The notes below the pieces were generated by a model. The model had not been told where the DNA came from. It was given only the letters and a program-made list of their open reading frames with translations, and ran no database searches. A stretch of DNA of 23,120 bases, from positions 1 through 23,120 of the forward strand of contig JACDFX010000002.1 in NCBI GenBank assembly GCA_013815575.1, written 5' to 3'. Positions 7,471 through 15,078 of this stretch are shown here, piece after piece. Each line of letters begins with the position of its first letter. Within the stretch, counting starts at the first letter, position 1. Made by a program: the position numbers and the translations under genes. Source of the DNA: Rubrobacter sp. (lineage in GTDB: Bacteria; Actinomycetota; Rubrobacteria; Rubrobacterales; Rubrobacteraceae).

Positions 7471-8850
7471 TCAGGCTGGCGGTTGGTTTTCCGCGGGTTC
7501 GAGGACCCGGACCTCCGTGGGCAGGTCCACGAGCCCCCGCACCGCACGGCCGTCCTCGGGTGGGAGGACTTCCAGGGCGGCCAGGGCCTCCGCTTGGCTC
7601 ATGCAAGCGTTGCCTTCTCTGCGCGAGATCACGGCCGCGTCCACGGCGTAGCTGCCGGGCCGCAGGGGGATCGCGAAGGCGAACTCCACCGATGCCCGCT
7701 CCCCCCGCGCCCGCGGGCCGAGGGAGGCCTCTTCGTCCTCCGTGTTGGTCGAGAACACCTTGAGGCCCGCCCCGTTGCGCAGGGTGAGAGCCACGACGCT
7801 CTCTTCCTCGTCTCGGAGGTACTGGAGGTGGACCCGCGCGGTAACGCCTGAGCCCGAGGCGACCGCGCGGATCTGGTCTCCGTTCCAATCCAGCATCTCG
7901 GCGCCCAGGATCGTCGCCTCCCCGGTGGGCCGTTGGACGCCCTTCGCCTTCCGGCCGCGGGCGCCGTTTGTAGGGGAGCCGTTCGCGGATGCTCCCTTGG
8001 CGGAGTCGCCGTTGGCCGGGCCACCGTTCTTGAAGGGGGTGTCCTCCTCGTCTTCGTGCTCTATGGCGTAGTCAATTTGGCGTTCCCGGTCGTCGCCCTG
8101 GGCCTTCTTGGCTTTCTCGGAGCTCTCCAGGAGTTCCCGGTAGCGGTCGACGACCTCGTCCGGTTCGCCGGTGGTCACCAGGCGGCCCTTGTGGAGCAGG
8201 ATGGCCTCCGTGCAGAACCTCTTCACCATCCCGATGCTGTGGGAGACGAAGAGGACGGTCGTGCCCGAATCGCGCAGGTCGTACATGCGCTGGAAGGCCT
8301 TCTTCTTGAAGGCCGCGTCGCCCGCGCTGAGGGCCTCGTCGAGGACCAGGATGTCCGCCTCCACGTTCACGGCGACGGCGAAGCCCAGGCGCGACTTCAT
8401 CCCGCTTGAGTAGGTCTTTATCGGCTGGTCCATGAACTCGCCGATGTCCGCGAAGGCGGCGATGTCGTCGAAGCGGGCCAGCATCTCGTCGTGGCTTATG
8501 CCCAGGATCAGGCCGTTCAGCATCACGTTTTCGCGCCCGGTGAATTCCGGGTTGAATCCCGCGCCCGTCGAGAAGATCGCCGCGAGGCGGCCGTCCACCC
8601 GGACCTCGCCCGCGGTCGGCCGCGAGACGCCCGAGATCATCTGCAGCAGCGTGCTCTTGCCCGCCCCGTTGCGCCCCAGGATGCCTAGAGTGGCGCCGGA
8701 CTCGATCTCCAGGTCCACGTCCTCGACGGCCCAGAACTCGTGGGTGCTGCTCTTCTTTCCGGGGCGGAAGAGGTCCTTTATCCAGGAGGAGCGGCTGGCG
8801 GAAATCCTGTACCGCTTCCCCACCCCTTTTAGCGACACGACTGGGGTCAT
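7471..8850 (-). CDS. wzt: Polysaccharide ABC exporter ATPase with C-terminal glycan-recognition domain (Wzt)
   Basis: Wzt energises export of lipid-linked polysaccharide through Wzm. The ATPase half shows Walker A GRNGAGKST (59-67, K65), the signature YSSGM (147-151), Walker B DILVLDE (166-172) and the H-loop VSHS (H204). After residue 240 comes an acidic/charged region and then an Asn-Gly-rich low-complexity linker (about 274-300). A beta-rich C-terminal domain (about 310-459) follows, corresponding to the Wzt C-terminal domain that in known long-form systems binds a terminal modification of the glycan. The length of 459 aa fits this two-domain form. The ATG overlaps the wzm stop as ATGA. 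The presence of the extra domain suggests the exported chain carries a recognised end group. Confidence 0.93.
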   Translation of the reverse strand: MTPVVSLKGVGKRYRISASRSSWIKDLFRPGKKSSTHEFWAVEDVDLEIESGATLGILGRNGAGKSTLLQMISGVSRPTAGEVRVDGRLAAIFSTGAGFNPEFTGRENVMLNGLILGISHDEMLARFDDIAAFADIGEFMDQPIKTYSSGMKSRLGFAVAVNVEADILVLDEALSAGDAAFKKKAFQRMYDLRDSGTTVLFVSHSIGMVKRFCTEAILLHKGRLVTTGEPDEVVDRYRELLESSEKAKKAQGDDRERQIDYAIEHEDEEDTPFKNGGPANGDSAKGASANGSPTNGARGRKAKGVQRPTGEATILGAEMLDWNGDQIRAVASGSGVTARVHLQYLRDEEESVVALTLRNGAGLKVFSTNTEDEEASLGPRARGERASVEFAFAIPLRPGSYAVDAAVISRREGNACMSQAEALAALEVLPPEDGRAVRGLVDLPTEVRVLEPAENQPPA

Positions 8851-9719
8851 AACTGGTCCACGAACCCCCCCTTGACCCAGTTGAAGAGCGCGAACCCCGC
8901 GACGAAGAGCCCCACGGAGAACAGCGTGAAGTAAAGGGTCGAGAGGCCGCCCGGCAGGTTGCCGAAGAGCACGGTCTCCCTGTAGGCGGTGACCAGGTAG
9001 GCGAGCGGGTTGTAGTCCACGACCCACCGGACGGACTCCGGCAGCCTGTCCGGCGTCCAGAGGATGGGCGTCAGGAAGAACGTGCCCCGGATCACGGGCC
9101 GCATCACCTCGCTGAGATCAGGCAGGTAGGTGCCTAGCACCGCCATGAAGTAGGTCAGCCCCAGGATGAACACCACCTGTAGCACCACCACGAAGGGCAG
9201 CAGCAAGGCCGTCCAGTGCAAATCCCTCCCGAAGAGCACCGCCACAATAAGGAGCGCCCCTACGCCGAAGAACTTGTCTATCATGGACGCGATGGCGTTG
9301 GTGAAGGGGAGTATCTCCACCGGGAAGATGACCTTCTGCACCAGCCCGGAGCTACTCCTGATGCTGTTCATGCCCTTGTTCATCGCCTCCGAGAAGGCCA
9401 GGAACGGCAACAGGCCGCAGTACAGGTACAGGCCAAAATTGAGGTTAGGATGACCGTCCACCAGCCTGATCCGGATCCCGACCGAATCAGAGAAGATGAG
9501 CGCGAGAAAGAGGACCCAGACCAGCGGGCTCAACAGTATCCACGAGAGCCCCAGGTACGACCGCTTGTAGCTGCGCGTCACCTGCCGCTGGATAAAGTAC
9601 TTGACCAGCCACCGCCTGCGCCAGAACGTCGCCAGGCCGCCGAGAAACTCGCCCGCAATGCTCTTCTTCGCGCTTGAAACGTATGTTGCCAAAAGGCTCC
9701 TCTGCCTCACCTGTACCAC
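8847..9719 (-). CDS. wzm: Polysaccharide ABC exporter permease (Wzm)
   Basis: This is an ABC-2 type membrane permease of about 290 aa. A basic N-terminus (LVKYFIQRQVTRSYKRSYLG) precedes about six hydrophobic segments, including WILLSPLVWVLFLALIF, LLIVAVLF, LLLPFVVVLQVVFILGLTYF and FSVGLFVAGFALF. The YKRSYLG and NPLAYLVTAYRE sequences are typical of TagG/Wzm permeases. It pairs with the overlapping wzt gene. The start is uncertain. GTG at 9719 is given; another GTG lies at 9710, and a TTG at 9692 has a strong AGAGGAG only 4 nt upstream. It leads the minus-strand operon wzm-wzt-GT2-GT2. Confidence 0.92.
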   Translation of the reverse strand: MVQVRQRSLLATYVSSAKKSIAGEFLGGLATFWRRRWLVKYFIQRQVTRSYKRSYLGLSWILLSPLVWVLFLALIFSDSVGIRIRLVDGHPNLNFGLYLYCGLLPFLAFSEAMNKGMNSIRSSSGLVQKVIFPVEILPFTNAIASMIDKFFGVGALLIVAVLFGRDLHWTALLLPFVVVLQVVFILGLTYFMAVLGTYLPDLSEVMRPVIRGTFFLTPILWTPDRLPESVRWVVDYNPLAYLVTAYRETVLFGNLPGGLSTLYFTLFSVGLFVAGFALFNWVKGGFVDQL

Positions 9720-10107
9720 CCGGTAGTTTAAGGCCTGGGCACGGGAAGTCCAGCACGCTGGCTGCTCCAGCTAGCCGGCACGCTACGTCCTTCGGGCTCC
9801 GCTTGTCGGCACACCGCCTGCGGCGGCTGTCATCCAGGATACGGCCATCCGGGCGTCGGCTGCACCACCACTGACGAACACCTGGACCGCGGCGATCCAC
9901 ACGGGGCATCGCTAACCCATAAAACCGTAGGGGTGGTTCGCGAACCGCCCACGCACAACGGTAAGAGAATAACCAACGTCTCCTCCGAAAACCGCACGAT
10001 AAACGAGACTAGGCGCGCCCACAACAGATACAACAGACACAAAAGCCGACAAGCTGAAAACGAGGCAGCAGACTCATGCTGAAAGCCGAAGCGCCGTGCT
10101 GATCAGC
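9720..10107 (-). other. 388-nt intergenic leader region upstream of wzm
   Basis: No convincing gene is seen here; short open frames on either strand lack conserved motifs. The part nearest wzm (9745-9830) is rich in small inverted repeats: CCAGCACGCTGG, GCTGG-CTGCT-CCAGC and CCGCC-TGC-GGCGG. It also has two GCACGCT copies, so the wzm mRNA leader could fold into alternative hairpins. The distal part (9955-10085) is A-rich on the plus strand, with a direct repeat ACAACAGA around 10022-10037. No clear sigma-70-like promoter could be picked. Confidence 0.5.
9931..9950 (-). terminator. Palindromic hairpin, candidate terminator of the amidase gene
   Basis: The perfect core GGTTCGCGAACC is flanked by GGG and CCC arms, giving a stem of about 9-10 bp. 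On the minus strand it is followed by CTACGGTTTTA, a weak T-tract. It lies about 160 nt after the amidase stop and about 210 nt before wzm, so it may separate the two transcripts. It could equally be a protein-binding palindrome. Confidence 0.35.
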
Positions 10108-11217
10108 TTACTTGAAGCGGCGGATCAGGCGAAGGTATCTGTGGTAGTTGAAGTGCTTTCCCGGGCAGTAGTGGGTCGAGCCTGGCACCTTTACGTGGCC
10201 GACGACATGCTCCCGGTCTACCGGGATCTTGTGCCTCCTGCAACAGTACGCGGCGAGCTTCGCCGACGCCCGGTACTTGGCGTCCGTCCAGGTGCTGCGG
10301 TTGTCCGCGTAGCCTCCGTGCTCAATGCCGATGGAGTGCTTGTTCCAGGTCCAGTTGCCCGCGTGCCAGGCGACGTCCTCGTGGCGCACGCACTGGAACA
10401 CCGCGCCCCTGTCGCCCACCACGTAGTGGGCGGAGACGTTGGCCCTGGAGTCCTGGAACCAGCTCACGGTTCCCGCCACGGTGCCCTGGGCAACGTGGAC
10501 GACGAGCCGGTTTATATTGATGTCGCTCTCGCGGTTGAACCCGCTGCTGTAGTTGCCGCCATAGGCGGGCCTCCACGTGGCCCCCCTGTAGTCCATGGAG
10601 GACAGGGCCGTGACCATCGCCGGAACCGTGACGTTCTGGGGTGCCAGCCGTAGGCCCTCCCCGGTCGAGATGGTCGTCGATGCCCCCCTCTCCAGCGTCT
10701 GGAAGACCTCCTGGGCGTACAACTCTGTGTCGCCGTACTCGGCGACGGCCTCGTACCAGCCGTCGAGACCCGAAGGCTTCGTCCCGCCCACCATCTCCGA
10801 GACGACCGCGGCCCCGCCGCGGACGTTGGCCGCCCGCTCGTTTTTGAGAGCCTGCTCTGAGAGGCCGGTTAGGCCCGCCGCCCGGCCCAACGTGTCCCTG
10901 GAGGGGTTCTGATAGAGCTGCATGAGGCCGTAGGCGCCTCGCCCGTGCAGGTCGCCGGGCTCGTAATCGCTGGCGGTCGGTGGTGGCATCTCCCAGAGGG
11001 TGTTCGTGTGGCCCATCGCCAGAAGCAGCTCCTTCGGCACGTCGTACTCTGTGGCCGCGGACCGGAACTGTTCTGCGAGGGAAGGCCCGGTCTGTGCCAG
11101 GGCCGTGCCGCCCGCCGTGCCGAGAAGGACAGCCCCTGCGAAGCCGGCGCCGCCAAGCTTCAGAAAGTTGCGACGGTCCATTTTTGGGGACGAACCGGCC
11201 CTACACCCTTCGCACAT
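10108..11217 (-). CDS. Tat-exported N-acetylmuramoyl-L-alanine amidase / PGRP with degenerate SLT-like domain
   Basis: This is a 369-aa secreted cell-wall protein. Residues 13-42 form a twin-arginine signal (MDRRNFLKLGGAGFAGAVLL, ending near ALAQ). Residues 45-175 resemble a lysozyme-like transglycosylase fold (GAYGLMQLYQNP), but the usual catalytic Glu in the helix LLAxxxxES is replaced (LLAMGHTNTLWE, N72). Residues 235-365 form an amidase_2/PGRP domain with zinc ligands H241 (VVHVAQG), H341 (VGHVKV) and C351 (HYCPG). It should cleave the bond between muramic acid and L-Ala, with the first domain acting only in binding. The ATG at 11217 is chosen for GGGGGG 5 nt upstream and the signal peptide position. 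An in-frame start at 11298 would place a useless extension before the signal. Confidence 0.87.
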   Translation of the reverse strand: MCEGCRAGSSPKMDRRNFLKLGGAGFAGAVLLGTAGGTALAQTGPSLAEQFRSAATEYDVPKELLLAMGHTNTLWEMPPPTASDYEPGDLHGRGAYGLMQLYQNPSRDTLGRAAGLTGLSEQALKNERAANVRGGAAVVSEMVGGTKPSGLDGWYEAVAEYGDTELYAQEVFQTLERGASTTISTGEGLRLAPQNVTVPAMVTALSSMDYRGATWRPAYGGNYSSGFNRESDININRLVVHVAQGTVAGTVSWFQDSRANVSAHYVVGDRGAVFQCVRHEDVAWHAGNWTWNKHSIGIEHGGYADNRSTWTDAKYRASAKLAAYCCRRHKIPVDREHVVGHVKVPGSTHYCPGKHFNYHRYLRLIRRFK

Positions 11218-11494
11218 TGTTTCCCCCCGGAGCAAGATTCTTGTAACGCGAACATTATCGACCAAAAGCGTCGCGACTTTTAGGGTGCCCGGACACAAAA
11301 CGAGAAACGCCCGGATCTATCTCTCTGCGACGGATCCTACCCGCTGGGTCCGGCGCTACTCAAACGGGGGATCATGTGCGACCATCTCCGGGAGCCGAAA
11401 CCGGGGCGTAACGAGAGACTGGAGGAACTTCCGAACTTGGGACCGCGGGCCACAGTTGTTTGAGACCGTCGCGGAACGGGCGCGGGGAGCGTGG
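11218..11494. promoter_or_regulatory. Divergent promoter region between amidase and sulfotransferase 1
   Basis: This is a 277-nt divergent gap. On the minus strand, GATAAT (11259-11254) lies 37 nt before the amidase ATG and could be its -10 box, but no good -35 is visible. A GTCGCGAC palindrome lies at 11270-11277, inside an AAAAG...CTTTT frame. For the plus-strand gene I see no clear promoter. The sulfotransferase frame is open through this gap, but the translated residues look non-conserved. Confidence 0.35.
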
Positions 11495-12466
11495 GTGAAG
11501 GTTCGACGGGCGGCGAAGCGGAGCCCGGTTCTCACGGACGCGTATCGTCGTGGGGTGGCCTTCTACCACGGGCTGCGCGTCAGGGGTGTGATGAACCGGC
11601 GGGCGGGCGGCGTGGACCCGGAGAGTTTGGTCTGGATCTTCGGCTCCGGACGCAGCGGCAGCACGTGGCTTCGGCGGATGATGGGGGAGATGCAGGGCCA
11701 CAGGGTCTGGGAGGAGCCGATGGTCGGCGCGCTGTTCGGGGAGTTTTATGCCCGCGCACCGGGGGAGAACCTCCGCTCCGCTGACTACGTGATGGGGGAG
11801 CCGATCCGGCGCGGCTGGATCCAATCCGTCAGGAACTTCGTCCTGGACGGCGCCCGCTACTCGAACCCCGGCCTGAAGCCCGGCGAGTACCTCGTCGTCA
11901 AGGAACCGAATGGCTCGGTCGGGGCGCCGCTCTTGATGGAGGCGTTGCCGGAGGCGCGAATGGTCCTGCTCGTCCGGGACCCGCGGGACGTCGTTGCCTC
12001 CGTGCTCGACGCCGCCAAAAAGGGCGGTTGGCTCTATGACGGACGCGACGACGTCGCCGGCAAACGGCGCGAGGCGGCCGACAGGAAACCAACGGCCTTC
12101 GTCAGGGCGCGGGCCAACGCCTACAGGCGCGGCGTGGAGAACGCCTGGAGGGCCTATGATGCCCATCGCGGCCGGAAGGTCCTGATCCGCTACGAGGACC
12201 TGCGGGCCGACACCCCCGGCACCATGAAGCGCCTCTACTCTGCCCTCGGCATCCCGGCGGACGAGCACGAGCTGAGGCGTGCGGTCGAGAAGCACTCGTG
12301 GGAGAACGTCCCGGCGGAGGACAAAGGGGAGGGCAAATCCCACCGCAAGGCGACCCCTGGCGGCTGGAAGGACGACCTCACACCCGCGCAGGCCAGGGTG
12401 GTCGAGAAGATCACAGCACCCCTCCTCGAGCGGTTTTATCCTGGACGGGATTCCACGGACACGTAG
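11495..12466 (+). CDS. Sulfotransferase family protein (1)
   Basis: This 323-aa protein is related to PAPS-dependent sulfotransferases. The 5'-phosphosulfate loop is VWIFGSGRSGSTWLRRM (about 47-63). The 3'-phosphate-binding strand is MVLLVRDPRDVVASVL (156-171). A later VLIRYEDLRADTPGTMKRLYSALG is the usual C-terminal segment of the family. It would transfer sulfate from PAPS to a hydroxyl or amine of an acceptor, most likely a sugar given the setting (inference). The GTG start has GGGAG 5 nt upstream. The frame is open to 11000, but upstream residues lie in the divergent regulatory gap. A TTG at 11456 is an alternative. Confidence 0.85.
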   Translation: MKVRRAAKRSPVLTDAYRRGVAFYHGLRVRGVMNRRAGGVDPESLVWIFGSGRSGSTWLRRMMGEMQGHRVWEEPMVGALFGEFYARAPGENLRSADYVMGEPIRRGWIQSVRNFVLDGARYSNPGLKPGEYLVVKEPNGSVGAPLLMEALPEARMVLLVRDPRDVVASVLDAAKKGGWLYDGRDDVAGKRREAADRKPTAFVRARANAYRRGVENAWRAYDAHRGRKVLIRYEDLRADTPGTMKRLYSALGIPADEHELRRAVEKHSWENVPAEDKGEGKSHRKATPGGWKDDLTPAQARVVEKITAPLLERFYPGRDSTDT

Positions 12467-12480
12467 CGCCACCCGCGGGG

Positions 12481-12500
12481 AGACGCGGTCCGCGGCGTCT
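12481..12500 (+). terminator. Weak hairpin after sulfotransferase 1
   Basis: AGACGC and GCGTCT form a 6-bp stem with a GC-rich loop, starting 15 nt after the stop codon and followed by only TCGGG. The absence of a T-run makes the terminator call tentative. Confidence 0.3.
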
Positions 12501-12522
12501 TCGGGCTGCGCGGCCGGGTAAA

Positions 12523-12550
12523 CTGACTCCTTACGCGGTCTATCTACTGT
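12523..12550 (+). promoter_or_regulatory. Possible promoter of the ugd-uxs pair
   Basis: CTGACT (12523-12528) and TACTGT (12545-12550) are 16 nt apart and end 16 nt before the TTG start of ugd. The match to sigma-70-type boxes is partial. Confidence 0.3.
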
Positions 12551-12566
12551 AGTTTGCGAGCCTGCC

Positions 12567-13952
12567 TTGGGGGATCGTCTCACGGAGAAGTTCAGCGTCT
12601 GGGTGGTGGGGGCCGGTTACGTGGGCCTGGTCACGGGGGCTTGCCTGGCCCACGTCGGGCACCGGGTTACCCTGGTGGACACGAACGCCGGGCGGGTGGC
12701 GGAGCTGAAGGCCGGGAGGGTTCACATCTACGAGCCGGGCCTCGGCGAGCTCCTCGCCGGGTGCACCGACCGCCTGCGCTTCTCCACGGAGATCGTCCCT
12801 GCGGCGCGCGAGGCGGACGTCGTTTTTATAGCCGTCGACACGCCGCAGCGGGAGGGCGGTTCGGCCGACCTCTCGAACGTGGGGGCCGTGGCGCGGGCCA
12901 TAGGCCGGACGTTGGCGGGAGAGCCTGGGGCGCCGCTTGTGGTGGTCAATAAGAGCACGGTTCCGGTCAGAGGCGGGGACTACGTTTCGATGTTGGTCCA
13001 TGAAGGGGCGGAGGAGGCCGGCGGGGGAGAGGCCGATTATCTGGTCGTCTCCAACCCTGAGTTCTTGAGGGAGGGGAGTGCCGTCTACGACTCCCTGTTC
13101 CCCGACCGCATCGTGGTCGGGGGGAGTCGCGCGCAGCGCTCGACACGCTGCGGGCGCTCTACGGGCCCATCATCCGGCAGAGCTTTCCGACCGAATTGGA
13201 ACCCCGGCAAAAAGCGTCGGTGCCGTTCGTGACGACCGATTTGGCGAGCGCGGAGATGATCCAGTACGCCGCCAACGCTTTTATCGCCACCAAGATCAGC
13301 TTTATCAACGAGATCTCCAACCTCTGCGAGCTTACCGGCGCCGACGTTGCGGGCGTGGCGACGGGCATCGGCCTGGACGCCAGGATCGGACCCCGGTTTT
13401 TAGGCGCCAGTATCGGCTGGGGCGGGTCGTGCTTCCCGAAGGACGTCGCCGCCCTACGCGCCGCGGCCCGCGAGTACGGATACGAGCCCGTCCTCTTCGA
13501 CGCCGCCGTCGCGATGAACGGGCGGCAGCGGGAGGAGGTGATCCACAAGCTCCGGCGGGACCTCCACTCTTTAGAGGGCAAGCGGGTGGCCCTGATCGGG
13601 CTCACTTTCAAGCCTGATACCAACGACCTGCGCGAGGCCCCGAGCCTGGAGATAGCCGGGGCCCTCTCCTCCCTGGGGGCGCGTCGTCGGCTACGACCCC
13701 ATGGCCGGCGAGCCCGCCGCGGGGCTCCTGCCAGCGGACGCGAAGGTCGTCTTCGACCCCTACGAGGCCCTGTACGGGGCGCACGCGGCTGTAGTGGTCA
13801 CAGAGTGGGGGGAGGTGCGGGGCCTCGACCTCGAAGGGGCGGCCTCGCTCATGGAGCCCCCGAGGCTGCTCGTCGACGGCCGAAACGCGATCGACCCCCG
13901 GGCCGCGAGGGCCGCCGGGCTGCTCTATAGCGGGTTCGGGCATGGTGGATAG
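12567..13952 (+). pseudogene. ugd: UDP-glucose 6-dehydrogenase, disrupted by two frameshifts
   Basis: Ugd oxidises UDP-glucose to UDP-glucuronate with two NAD+. Homology is end to end: VVGAGYVGLVTGACLAHVGH, VFIAVDTPQ, VVNKSTVPV, then AANAFIATKISFINEISNLCE, the active-site cysteine in GWGGSCFPKD, and LIGLTFKPDTNDLREAPS. However, three frames are needed. After VVGG, the six-G run at 13119-13124 is one base short, so the protein resumes in another frame as ESRAALDTLRALYGPII. Near 13679-13683 (GCGCG), two bases are missing (or one extra), after which VVGYDPMAGEPAAG continues to the TAG at 13950-13952. Repaired, the protein would have about 461 residues, normal for the family. Either these are sequence errors or the gene is recently inactivated. 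The TTG start lacks a strong ribosome site. Confidence 0.88.
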
Positions 13953-14907
13953 GCCCCGCACCCTGGTGACGGGCGGGGCCGGCTTTGTCGGCAGCCACCT
14001 CTGCGAGCGACTGCTCCTGGAGGGCCACGAGTTCGTGTACCTGGACAACCTCACAACCGGCTCCGCGGAGAACGTCGCCCACCTCGCGGACGACCCGCGC
14101 TTCGAGCTCGTGCGCCACGACGCGACCCTGCCGACGAGCGTGCCAGGCCCCCTGGACGAGGTCTACCGCTTCGCCTCACCCGCGAGCCCCAAAGACTTCA
14201 AGGGTATGCCCGTCGAGATCCTCAAGGCCGGCTCCCTAGCCACCCACAACCTCCTCGAGCTCGCCCGGGACAAGGGCGTCCGCTTCATGCTCGCCTCCAC
14301 GAGCGAGGTCTACGGCGACCCGCTGGTGCATCCCCAGCACGAGGAGTACCTGGGGAACGTCAACCCCGTCGGCGTCCGCGGCGCGTACGACGAGGCCAAG
14401 CGCTACGCCGAGGCCGTCACGATGGCCTACCACCGCCGCCACGGCGTAGACACGAAGATCGCGCGCATCTTCAACACCTACGGTCCCGGGATGAGGCCAG
14501 ACGACGGGCGTATGATCCCCAACTTCATCTCCCAGGCACTCGCCGGGGAGCCCCTGACCGTCTACGGCGACGGCTCCCAGACCAGGAGCGTGCAGTACGT
14601 GGACGACCTGATCGAGGGCGTCATCCGCCTGGCGAAGAGCGACGAGGCCCGGCCCGTGAACCTCGGCAACCCCGTCTAGCAGACCGTGTTGGAGGTGGCC
14701 GAGCTGGTCATGGATCTCTCCGGGAGCGGGGTCGCCCACGCTCCGCTCCCGGAGGGTGACCCCAAGCGGCGCTGCCCGGACATCACGCGCGCCCGCGAGG
14801 CCCTCGGCTGGGAACCGTGCGTCCCGGCCCGCGAGGGCCTCGAAAAGACCCTGAAATGGTTCGCCGAATGCGGAGGCAGCCGCACGCCCATGCGTGAATC
14901 TTCCTGA
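13942..14907 (+). pseudogene. uxs: UDP-glucuronate decarboxylase-like SDR, interrupted by in-frame TAG
   Basis: This is an extended SDR closely resembling UDP-glucuronate decarboxylase, which makes UDP-xylose from UDP-glucuronate. It has [10 protein letters not shown] (11-20), TSEVYGDP with TSE 120-122, YDEAK (Y149/K153), [18 protein letters not shown] and the characteristic [11 protein letters not shown]. At codon 246 (14677-14679) a TAG follows VNLGNPV. The same frame then continues with clear family sequence ([31 protein letters not shown]) to a TGA at 14905-14907, 321 codons in all. A single G-to-T change from GAG would explain it, since family members have Glu here. Expressed as is, the protein lacks its last quarter. 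The ATG overlaps the ugd stop by 11 nt, so the pair would be coupled. Confidence 0.88.
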
Positions 14908-15078
14908 GGGGCGGACCAGGTCGCCGCGAGGATAGACGACATCTCGCCCCGCGCCCGTCTCCGGCAAATGACGTGAGTCTTGCTATCCTACCTGGCGGAA
15001 CGTGGGCGGATAGGCGCGAGGTATGGAGAGAGAAGCTTTGATAGAGGGGAATCCCCCCGGCCGGGAGGTCGGATAGGG

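Noticed and set aside
9830..10042. 70-codon minus-strand frame in the wzm leader region
   Set aside because: It starts at a TTG without ribosome site, has no conserved sequence, and crosses the palindrome at 9931-9950.
10022..10045. Short ACAACAGA repeats as a possible CRISPR or mobile-element end
   Set aside because: There are only two 8-nt copies, with no regular spacers, no cas genes and no transposase nearby.
11372..12583. 403-codon minus-strand open frame opposite sulfotransferase 1
   Set aside because: It is a shadow of the sulfotransferase coding bias, with no ribosome site or conserved motif.
13113..13130. Programmed ribosomal frameshift in ugd at the G run
   Set aside because: The zero-frame codons GTC GGG GGG A do not make a good slippery heptamer, and a second, opposite correction is needed 560 nt later; deletion or sequence error is simpler.
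14677..14679. UAG read as pyrrolysine or another recoded amino acid in the decarboxylase
   Set aside because: Pyrrolysine is confined to a few methylamine-type enzymes, the family has Glu here, and the neighbouring gene is also broken.
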